5,369 bases of DNA from Rickettsia endosymbiont of Bryobia graminum (GTDB lineage Bacteria; Pseudomonadota; Alphaproteobacteria; Rickettsiales; Rickettsiaceae): contig JAJIYR010000088.1 in assembly GCA_020881085.1 (NCBI GenBank), forward strand, positions 1 through 5,369, given 5' to 3'. The notes under the pieces are model-generated. The model had not been told where the DNA came from and did no database searches. It saw only the letters and a program-made list of their open reading frames with translations. Within the stretch, counting starts at the first letter, position 1, and every line of letters starts with the position of its first letter. A program made the position numbers and the translations under genes. Positions 1-5,369 of this stretch are shown piece by piece.

Positions 1-1
1 A

Positions 2-393
2 TACCATTTGGTTCTTGTAATTACATACAGACGAAAAATATTTACTGATGGTAGCTTTTGATATTTTCAAGAACTTTTGAAGCAGGTATCGGAAAATATA
101 CCTGAGTTGTAATTATTGACGATAAATCATGATACAGACAACATTCATATACATCTGTCAATACCACCAAAGGTAAAAGTTAGCGATGTGGTGAGGACAA
201 TAAAATCTATAACTGGTGGATTATTAAAAAAGAAGTTTGAATATATGAGGAAAGCTTATTGGAGAATTGATGGGATTTGGTCAGATGGATATTTCGTCTC
301 ACTGTTGGAATCAATGAGCATGTAATCAAACGGTATATAGAACATCAGGGGCAGGAAGATATGGGGCAAGCGCAGCTTGTACTCGACCTTTAG
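2..393 (+). pseudogene. tnpA: Decayed IS200/IS605-type Y1 (HUH) transposase TnpA, 5' end outside window
   Basis: Single-strand transposase of the IS200/IS605 family, here non-functional. Reading from base 2 the frame begins YHLVLVITYRRK, the conserved N-terminal block of these proteins, so only about ten codons lie outside the window. The HUH metal-binding motif is visible as NIHIH (His codons 146-148 and 152-154), followed by the conserved SDGYF block. The catalytic tyrosine block RYIEHQG (Tyr 334-336, Gln 346-348) is present but in another frame. Three lesions are seen: TGA at 59-61, TAA at 110-112, and one missing base near 298-301 that moves the rest of the gene to the frame starting at 301 and ending at TAG 391-393. 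An apparent 69-codon ORF starting at TTG 116 is only the stretch between the second stop and the frameshift, not a separate gene. Family assignment is firm; loss of function is inferred from the lesions. Confidence 0.88.
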
Positions 394-406
394 CTCGACA
401 CAGATA

Positions 407-426
407 CCACGGGGCTTGCCCCGTGG
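407..426. repeat. Perfect hairpin at the 3' end of the IS200-like element
   Basis: CCACGGGGC (407-415) pairs with GCCCCGTGG (418-426), a perfect 9-bp GC-rich inverted repeat with a minimal TT centre; in practice probably 8 bp closed by a CTTG loop. It lies 13 bases after the tnpA stop. IS200/IS605 elements carry subterminal hairpins recognised by TnpA as single strands, and this position fits the right-end hairpin. The element boundary is probably within a few bases downstream, around TTCACT (431-436), but I cannot fix it from one copy. With no T-tract after it, it is a poor intrinsic terminator. Confidence 0.7.
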
Positions 427-447
427 AGCGTTCACTGAGGTAGAAAA

Positions 448-491
448 TATAATAAATTTTTTTGTTATTATTTAGCTTACTTCTCTATTAA
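448..491 (+). promoter_or_regulatory. Candidate promoter region for the four-gene unit
   Basis: The 156 bases between the IS200 remnant and the first gene have no ORF and should hold its promoter. Two weak candidates are visible. One is TTGTTA (462-467) with TATAAT-like TATTAA (486-491) at an 18-base spacing, which would give a leader of roughly 50 bases. The other is a perfect TATAAT at 448-453, but no reasonable -35 box lies 16-18 bases before it. In DNA this AT-rich such matches arise by chance, so this is a guess at the region rather than a mapped promoter. Confidence 0.25.
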
Positions 492-549
492 TTTCTATCT
501 TTTTAGAGTAAAGCATAAATGGTATTATTGATACTTTGTATTAAAACTT

Positions 550-1911
550 ATGAATTCTGAGAATAATATCATTTCCTATTTACGAAATAATCAGCTGGCA
601 TCTTATTGGCTAAAAAATGGTATAACTGCTCTAGCTTTAGCTGGTATTTATTCAATTATTCTAGTATTCTTGCGTACACCACTATTAAGTAGTTTATTTT
701 CTAATACAGAGATTTTTAAGTCTAGCCTAGTCATTCATGTTAATTTATCAATTTTAGTTTGGTTATTATCTGTAACTGCTGCTATTTGGAGTTATGCCGC
801 TCCAACTTCTAATTATAATTTTACTTTTGTAATATTAGCCTTTTTAGGTACGGTATTAATAGCTTTAGCACCTCTCTGTGGGCAAAATTTTCCAGTAATG
901 AATAATTATATTCCAATGCTGGAGAATATTATATTTATTCTTGGGATCAGTTTATTCGGTATAGCAGTGTTATTATTTGCTTGTTTACGATTATATTACA
1001 TTTATTTTAATAAAAGTAATAATTACTCCGATAAGCTAATTAATATAACCATTGCCTCTACAACCACTTTATATATTTTAGTGTGGTTATGTTTTTTATT
1101 GTCTTATCTACAATTACAAGTGGTGATTAATTTTACTCCAATTGGTATAGAATATTTTTATGAATTACTTTTTTGGAGTGGAGGTCATTTATTACAATTT
1201 ATTTATACTCAAATACTTACCTTAATATGGATAATTTTATTTTCTCAGTGGTTAGATAGAGAAGTAAAATTTAGTAAGGTATTTTTTATCTTGCTAAATT
1301 TAAATTTTATAATCGCTATTATAGCTATTTTCGGTCATTTTTATGATATTACAAGTAATGAATTTCGCGAATATTATACTAAGCAAATGAGATACGGTGG
1401 TAGTATAGCGCCGGTTGCTATTCTTATAGTGATGTTATGGGAAAAGATTAGTAAAAATAACACCTCAGATAGTTATGCAATAGTAAATTATAGAAGTAAT
1501 ATTTCTCTAACCACTTTAATATGCTCAATCTTATTATTTTTATTTGGTGGGTTTATTGGATTATTAATTAAAGGCATGAATGTTACTATTCCGGCTCATT
1601 ATCATGGTTCAATTGTTGGTATTAGCATTGCTTTTATGGGGTTTAGTTTTTTGCCATATTATAATCAAAAGGAAAAAACTTACTTTTCATTAGTTATTAT
1701 TATTTTAACTATAGGGCAGATTTTACATATTACTGGCTTATTATTTGCTGGAGGCTATGGAGCACTTAGAAAAACGCCAGGATTAGAAATGGAATTTTCT
1801 GCTAAGTTACTTATGGGAGTAATGGGTTTTGGTGGTTTGATTGCTATAGTTGGTGGCTTGATGTTTGTAGTTATTTGTGGTAGAAAGATCTTTTTTAAGA
1901 GAGTGAATTAA
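550..1911 (+). CDS. Multi-pass membrane protein resembling heme-copper oxidase subunit I (COX1 family)
   Basis: A 453-residue integral membrane protein with about 12 hydrophobic segments. It looks like a divergent catalytic subunit I of the heme-copper oxidase superfamily. Histidines fall where the family places heme and copper ligands: H63 in [11 protein letters not shown] (low-spin heme ligand in helix II), H213 in FWSGGHLLQ (helix VI copper position), H263 in FGHFYD (helix VII region), and the H350/H352 pair in AHYHG (helix X, high- and low-spin heme ligands). The usual paired HH of helix VII is not seen; only H263 is present. There are no neighbouring genes for subunits II/III, cytochrome c or assembly factors. 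ATG 550 is the only plausible start, since an in-frame TGA lies at 529-531, but no Shine-Dalgarno sequence precedes it. Activity is unknown: oxygen or NO reduction, or a sensory/heme-binding role, are all possible. An NnrS-type protein is an alternative, but its motifs fit less well. Confidence 0.65.
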   Translation: MNSENNIISYLRNNQLASYWLKNGITALALAGIYSIILVFLRTPLLSSLFSNTEIFKSSLVIHVNLSILVWLLSVTAAIWSYAAPTSNYNFTFVILAFLGTVLIALAPLCGQNFPVMNNYIPMLENIIFILGISLFGIAVLLFACLRLYYIYFNKSNNYSDKLINITIASTTTLYILVWLCFLLSYLQLQVVINFTPIGIEYFYELLFWSGGHLLQFIYTQILTLIWIILFSQWLDREVKFSKVFFILLNLNFIIAIIAIFGHFYDITSNEFREYYTKQMRYGGSIAPVAILIVMLWEKISKNNTSDSYAIVNYRSNISLTTLICSILLFLFGGFIGLLIKGMNVTIPAHYHGSIVGISIAFMGFSFLPYYNQKEKTYFSLVIIILTIGQILHITGLLFAGGYGALRKTPGLEMEFSAKLLMGVMGFGGLIAIVGGLMFVVICGRKIFFKRVN

Positions 1912-1919
1912 TAAATAAT

Positions 1920-2495
1920 ATGACTATTAAACCTTCACAAGAAGAAGCAAAAGAAGCGGTAAAAACCCTATTAAGATTTATTGGAGAAGATCCAACAAGG
2001 GAAGGGCTTCTTAAAACACCGGATAGGGTAGTAAAATCTTATCAAGAAATATTCTCTGGTTATAAACAGGATATAAAAGAAATATTGTCTACTAAATTTT
2101 ATGATACATCTAATTTTCAAGATTTTATTATATTGAAAGATATAAATTTCAATTCCTTTTGCGAACATCATTTGCTACCAATGGTTGGTACAGTAGATAT
2201 AGCATATATACCGGATAATTCTGTCATTGGAATAAGTAAGTTAGCAAGAATAGTAGAAGTATTTGCTAGAAGATTGCAAATACAAGAAAAAATGACTGTA
2301 CAGATCGCAGAAAGCTTACAGGAGCATATTAAGCCTTTAGGAGTAGCAGTTAGAATATCTGCTACTCATAGTTGTATGACCCTTAGAGGGGTTATGAAAA
2401 ACGACAGTATAATGAATACAATGCATTATACTGGTATTTTTATTGAACAGCAAAAATACCGCCATGAGTTTTTGAACATTATTTCTAAGAAATGA
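1920..2495 (+). CDS. folE: GTP cyclohydrolase I
   Basis: Converts GTP to 7,8-dihydroneopterin triphosphate in the cytoplasm, the first step for folate and also for queuosine/7-deazaguanine precursors. The 191-residue length fits compact bacterial FolE. Visible motifs are [16 protein letters not shown] (22-37), the zinc and active-site block [11 protein letters not shown] (80-90; C81 and H84 zinc ligands, H83 catalytic), [21 protein letters not shown] (about 103-123), and [11 protein letters not shown] (148-158; H150 catalytic, C152 third zinc ligand). These correspond by motif to E. coli C110, H112/H113, H179 and C181. The C-terminal part after RGV lacks the usual KPGS..T.TSA pattern and reads [13 protein letters not shown], so it is somewhat divergent, but no catalytic residue is missing. 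It starts 8 bases after the upstream stop, with only a weak purine-rich AAGAGAG (1898-1904) as possible ribosome site; co-transcription and translational coupling are likely. Confidence 0.93.
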   Translation: MTIKPSQEEAKEAVKTLLRFIGEDPTREGLLKTPDRVVKSYQEIFSGYKQDIKEILSTKFYDTSNFQDFIILKDINFNSFCEHHLLPMVGTVDIAYIPDNSVIGISKLARIVEVFARRLQIQEKMTVQIAESLQEHIKPLGVAVRISATHSCMTLRGVMKNDSIMNTMHYTGIFIEQQKYRHEFLNIISKK

Positions 2496-2507
2496 ATAAG
2501 AGTATAT

Positions 2508-3803
2508 ATGTTATTATCAAAATATTTTCTACCAGTATTAAAAGAAGAACCTGCTGAGGCTCAAGTAATTTCTCATAGATTAATGTTGAGAAGCGGAATG
2601 ATTAGACAGCAAGCAGCAGGGATATATAGCTGGCTGCCTCTTGGATTAAAAGTTCTTAAAAATATTGAAAATATTATTCGTAGTAATATGAATAAAGCTG
2701 GAGGAATTGAAATATTAATGCCTTGCATCCAACCTGCGTCTTTATGGGTGGAATCTGGCAGATTTGAGAATTACGGCAAAGAGATGCTAAAATTTCAGGA
2801 TCGTCATGATAATACTTTATTATTTGGTCCAACTAACGAAGATATGGTTACCGATATTTTTAGGAATAATATCCAATCATATAAGGATTTACCAAAAAAT
2901 CTTTACCATATTCAATGGAAATTTAGAGATGAAATTAGACCTCGTTTTGGGGTAATGCGTGGTAGAGAATTTCTTATGAAGGATGCTTATAGTTTTGATA
3001 TAGATCAAGAAAATGCTATTAATACTTATAATAATTTATATTTAGCTTATATACAAACTTTCCGAGATATAGGAATTAAAGTTATACCAGTAGTTGCTGA
3101 CAACGGTCCAATAGGTGGAAATTTAAGCCATGAATTCCATATTCTTGCTGAAAATGGGGAAAGTACCATCTTTTATGATAAGAAATTATTAAATTTAACC
3201 GATCCAGAAATGTTGGATGTTAATAAATTACAATCATTCTATGCGGTTGCAGAAGAAAAACATTCACCAGAAAATTGCTCATTAACAGAGCAAGAAATGG
3301 CAAGTAGCAAAAGTATAGAAGTAGGGCATATTTTTTATCTAGGTACTAAATATTCAGAAGCAATGAATGCCTTAATTAATAATAATAATGGTAATTTGGT
3401 GCCAGTAGAAATGAGTTCCTATGGGATTGGTGTTTCAAGACTTGCAGCCGCTATAATCGAAGCAAGCCACGATAGTAAAGGTATTATCTGGCCTAAAAAT
3501 ATAGCTCCTTTTAAAGTTTCAATATTAAATTTAAATATTCAAGATAATAAATGTAATGAATTATCCCAGAAGATATATGATAGGTTAATGACCAATAATA
3601 TTGAAACTTTATATGATGATACTAGTGAAAGGCCTGGCAGTAAATTTGCGACTCATGATCTTATTGGTGCTCCATATCAAATAATCATTGGTCCTAAAAA
3701 AGCTGAGAATAATATAGTGGAATTAAAGGAAAGAAAAACTGGTAAGGTAGAAGAGTTAGCTATTGAAGAAGTTTATAAGACAATTATTAATGTTATTAAA
3801 TAA
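2508..3803 (+). CDS. proS: Prolyl-tRNA synthetase, short type without editing insertion
   Basis: Class II aminoacyl-tRNA synthetase that charges tRNA-Pro with proline. The 431 residues read as a typical rickettsial ProRS: N-terminal [20 protein letters not shown] (25-44), the proline/ATP-site GPTNED (107-112), motif 2 with [17 protein letters not shown] (139-155), the conserved [15 protein letters not shown] block (197-211), motif 3 with [10 protein letters not shown] (303-312), and the anticodon-binding domain from about 333, with [13 protein letters not shown] (375-387). E. coli-type enzymes (about 570 residues) carry a large INS editing domain between motifs 2 and 3; here that space is only a short linker (about 215-268), as in other alphaproteobacteria. 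Cis-editing of Ala-tRNA-Pro is therefore not expected. It starts 12 bases after the folE stop with a weak ribosome site; ATG 2508 matches the conserved [10 protein letters not shown]-terminus. Confidence 0.97.
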   Translation: MLLSKYFLPVLKEEPAEAQVISHRLMLRSGMIRQQAAGIYSWLPLGLKVLKNIENIIRSNMNKAGGIEILMPCIQPASLWVESGRFENYGKEMLKFQDRHDNTLLFGPTNEDMVTDIFRNNIQSYKDLPKNLYHIQWKFRDEIRPRFGVMRGREFLMKDAYSFDIDQENAINTYNNLYLAYIQTFRDIGIKVIPVVADNGPIGGNLSHEFHILAENGESTIFYDKKLLNLTDPEMLDVNKLQSFYAVAEEKHSPENCSLTEQEMASSKSIEVGHIFYLGTKYSEAMNALINNNNGNLVPVEMSSYGIGVSRLAAAIIEASHDSKGIIWPKNIAPFKVSILNLNIQDNKCNELSQKIYDRLMTNNIETLYDDTSERPGSKFATHDLIGAPYQIIIGPKKAENNIVELKERKTGKVEELAIEEVYKTIINVIK

Positions 3804-3810
3804 TTTTTAT

Positions 3811-3816
3811 AGGAGA
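3811..3816 (+). promoter_or_regulatory. Strong Shine-Dalgarno sequence of ralF
   Basis: AGGAGA, five bases before the ATG at 3822, is the only near-consensus ribosome binding site in the four-gene unit. It supports that ATG as the start and suggests efficient translation independent of proS. Confidence 0.8.
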
Positions 3817-3821
3817 GATAT

Positions 3822-5075
3822 ATGCCACTACATCAAGCAATAGATGAAAAAAGAGTAGATATAGTAAGAGCATTTAATCAAAAGCCTAAAAATGGGGTGG
3901 AAATGCTTAGAAATATGTGTGCACAAAAAGGGTTAGATGATCAACAAGCGTCTGAACAATTAGCTACTTTATTTATAGAAGAAAAAACTCAGCTGAATTT
4001 AGATTATGTTGGTGATTATCTTAGTACTGATGATAGTAAAAAAACTGATAAATATAAGCAAAATAGAGATACTTTAAAATATTTTACAGAGCAACAAGAT
4101 TTTAAAGAAAAATCATTTGTGCAAAGTATGCGTAATTATTTGCAGAGTTTTAAATTACCAGGGGAGGCTCAAAAAATAGATCGATTAGTTGAAGCTTTCG
4201 GTGAAAAATATTGCAAGGATAATCCTAAAGAATTTTCTGGTATAGAAGATAAAGATGCAGCTTATATATTAGCATTCCAAACCATTATGCTAAATAGTGA
4301 TTTGCATAAAGATGGAGTCGTAAATAAAATGACTCTTGAAGGGTTAAAGAAAAATGTGCGTAATTGTAATGCTAACGGAGATTTTCCTGAGAATCTTTTA
4401 GAGAATATATATAAAGATATCAAAGAAAAACCGTTCGAGTTAAATTTCGTTGAAATTGTTCCTGGTTATAATTTAAAAAGTAATAATTTAAGTAATGACC
4501 CAGCCTTTGAAGAAGTTAATAAAGTTCTAAAGGGAGATAAGATGAATGGCAATCTGATAAAAGATTCAATGGACGTTAAGATTGATAAACCTAAGAATTG
4601 GTTAAATAGCCTTACTGGTTATCAAGGGAATGTAACTGTAAAAAATAAAGAAACAGGAGCTGAAGCTACTGTTCAAGTATATGAGCCAAATATTTTTTCT
4701 CGTTGGTTTTTAGGTGAGAAGCCAAAAGTAATTATTCAACCAGGTGATGGAAAAGATCAGCTAGATAAAAAGAATATCGATTTTGCTGCCCAATTAACAG
4801 CTGGTTTCAAGACCGTTCAAGTGAAAGAGCAAGATATTGAAGCAACCTATCATTATGCAAAAGAAGATTTAAAAACAGCCTATACAGTTGCTAAAGGTAA
4901 AAAAGAAGGGAAGTTTACTAACATAATACCTGATGCTGCAAGAAATGAGCTTTTCAATAAAGTTAGCCAGTCTTTAAAACCTATTAATAAAGATAATGAG
5001 AACCCCTCTCAAGTATCTACACTAAAAAGGAGTAATGCTTTTAGGAATAAATCTGGAGAGACAAGAAGCTTTTAA
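3822..5075 (+). CDS. ralF: RalF-type Sec7-domain Arf guanine nucleotide exchange factor, secreted effector
   Basis: Bacterial mimic of eukaryotic Arf exchange factors; RalF proteins are exported by type IV secretion and activate host Arf GTPases on membranes. The 417 residues align by eye along nearly their whole length with Legionella RalF (about 374 residues). The Sec7 domain spans about 8-203 and contains FKLPGEAQKIDRL (110-122) with the catalytic glutamate finger E115, and AYILAFQTIMLNSDLH (147-162), the second Sec7 signature. The capping domain follows (about 204-355), including NIFSRWFLGEKPKVIIQPG (290-308), which matches the membrane-sensor region of Legionella RalF. The tail (356-417) is polar and basic and ends in SGETRSF; a C-terminal secretion signal is plausible. 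There is no N-terminal signal peptide or membrane segment. Typical Rickettsia RalF has a much longer coiled, proline-rich C-terminal extension, absent here. The gene lies 18 bases after proS, so it is probably in the same transcript. The frame and catalytic residue are intact, so it is probably functional. Confidence 0.93.
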   Translation: MPLHQAIDEKRVDIVRAFNQKPKNGVEMLRNMCAQKGLDDQQASEQLATLFIEEKTQLNLDYVGDYLSTDDSKKTDKYKQNRDTLKYFTEQQDFKEKSFVQSMRNYLQSFKLPGEAQKIDRLVEAFGEKYCKDNPKEFSGIEDKDAAYILAFQTIMLNSDLHKDGVVNKMTLEGLKKNVRNCNANGDFPENLLENIYKDIKEKPFELNFVEIVPGYNLKSNNLSNDPAFEEVNKVLKGDKMNGNLIKDSMDVKIDKPKNWLNSLTGYQGNVTVKNKETGAEATVQVYEPNIFSRWFLGEKPKVIIQPGDGKDQLDKKNIDFAAQLTAGFKTVQVKEQDIEATYHYAKEDLKTAYTVAKGKKEGKFTNIIPDAARNELFNKVSQSLKPINKDNENPSQVSTLKRSNAFRNKSGETRSF

Positions 5076-5098
5076 TTTGAAGAGTTAGAATTTAACTT

Positions 5099-5137
5099 AT
5101 AATTTTGGAGCCGTGGTTTTGTAGGCTCCAAAATTAT
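5099..5137. repeat. Perfect 14-bp inverted repeat after ralF, possible transcription terminator
   Basis: The arm at 5099-5112 (ATAATTTTGGAGCC) is exactly complementary to 5124-5137, with an 11-base loop. It begins 24 bases after the ralF stop. In RNA it would form a very stable stem with six GC-rich pairs at the top and eight mostly A/U pairs at the base. There is no clean T-run after the stem; the descending arm itself ends AAAATTAT, so it is not a textbook intrinsic terminator on either strand. Location favours a terminator or mRNA 3'-end stabiliser; a dispersed palindromic repeat is the alternative. Confidence 0.6.
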
Positions 5138-5188
5138 CCAGACAAATAATGTGCCATGAGAGCAGTTTGTAGCGTGTCATCTAGAAAA

Positions 5189-5222
5189 ATATCTTAGTAT
5201 TATATCTATTTTAAGATATAAT
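5189..5222. repeat. AT-rich region with two mutually exclusive hairpins
   Basis: ATTATATCT (5199-5207) can pair with AGATATAAT (5214-5222) as a 9-bp stem with a 6-base loop. The neighbouring ATATCTTA (5189-5196) can pair instead with TAAGATAT (5212-5219), sharing the same right arm. The only GC pair in each stem is single, so stability is modest. It lies between ralF and the transposase start; function is unknown and chance is possible in such AT-rich DNA. Confidence 0.4.
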
Positions 5223-5290
5223 TTATGTATATACTGTTCGTAAATGAAGGGTTGCAAAGATAGGAGAGCTATTGTAGAGTTTAGGACATT

Positions 5291-5369
5291 GTGAGTAAGA
5301 ATGTATTGACAGAAGAACAAAGAGAGAAGTTGAAGGAACGTCATAAGACAGAACGAGACGGACGCATAG
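5291..5369 (+). CDS. IS630-like transposase, N-terminal fragment cut by the window edge
   Basis: Twenty-six codons are visible from GTG 5291 and the frame is open to the last base. The peptide begins MSKNVLTEEQREKLKERHK and continues as a charged helical segment, resembling the N-terminal helix-turn-helix entry of rickettsial IS630-family (Tc1/mariner-like) transposases. An in-frame TAG at 5282-5284 limits the start to GTG 5291 (or the unlikely ATT before it); TTTAGGAC just upstream is a weak ribosome site. The left end of the element should lie in 5138-5290, possibly near TACTGTTCGT (5232-5241) beside a TA dinucleotide, but the other end is needed to define the inverted repeat. Whether the gene is intact cannot be judged. 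The family call rests on memory of a short N-terminus. Confidence 0.6.
   Translation, partial: MSKNVLTEEQREKLKERHKTERDGRI

Noticed and set aside
116..325. Stand-alone 69-residue gene starting at TTG
   Set aside because: The same frame carries conserved transposase residues upstream of two stops, and the conserved C-terminus continues in another frame after 301; it is a fragment of the tnpA pseudogene.
407..426. Intrinsic terminator for an upstream gene
   Set aside because: The stem is strong but no T-run follows, and its position fits the subterminal hairpin of IS200/IS605 elements better.
528..556. TTGATA at 528-533 as a -35 box
   Set aside because: A -10 box at normal spacing would fall inside the coding sequence after the only possible start codon.
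1971..2171. 66-residue ORF on the - strand inside folE
   Set aside because: It is antisense to well-conserved folE codons, has no recognisable motif, and its content (Phe, Ile, Tyr rich) is what AT-rich antisense DNA gives.
5244..5294. 16-codon ORF from ATG 5244 overlapping the transposase start
   Set aside because: Too short, no similarity that I recognise, and the region is probably the left end of the insertion sequence.
1..5369. CRISPR array, tRNA, rRNA or riboswitch
   Set aside because: No regularly spaced repeats, no cloverleaf-like sequence, and no recognisable RNA motif were found in the non-coding stretches 394-549 and 5076-5290.

Overview
The window is AT-rich DNA from an obligate intracellular alphaproteobacterium of the order Rickettsiales, most likely Rickettsia or a close relative. 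The evidence is a RalF-type Sec7 effector (a family known from Legionella and Rickettsia), a short prolyl-tRNA synthetase of the alphaproteobacterial type, and IS200-like and IS630-like transposase sequences at the two edges. This placement rests on recognising the proteins; no database search was possible.

Layout. Positions 1-393 hold a decayed IS200/IS605-type Y1 transposase gene (two in-frame stops and a one-base frameshift), followed by its 3' hairpin at 407-426. Positions 427-549 are non-coding and must hold the promoter of the following genes. Positions 550-5075 hold four genes on the + strand, separated by only 8, 12 and 18 bases, so they are probably one transcription unit: a polytopic membrane protein resembling heme-copper oxidase subunit I, GTP cyclohydrolase I (folE), prolyl-tRNA synthetase (proS) and a Sec7-domain Arf exchange factor (ralF). 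A perfect 14-bp inverted repeat at 5099-5137 lies just after ralF. Positions 5138-5290 are AT-rich non-coding sequence with a smaller hairpin. The first 26 codons of an IS630-like transposase start at 5291 and run off the window.

How it fits together. Three genes are housekeeping or metabolic: a membrane redox-type protein, a pteridine/deazaguanine precursor enzyme and a translation enzyme. The fourth, ralF, encodes a protein expected to be exported by the type IV secretion system to act on host Arf GTPases. It is the only gene here with a strong Shine-Dalgarno sequence, so its translation may be set separately even if it shares the transcript. Insertion-sequence material on both sides suggests a site of past rearrangement. 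The most interesting points are the compact RalF without the long C-terminal extension of typical Rickettsia RalF, its position directly after proS, and the stand-alone oxidase-subunit-I-like protein whose metal-ligand pattern differs from classical oxidases. No clearly undescribed system is visible.
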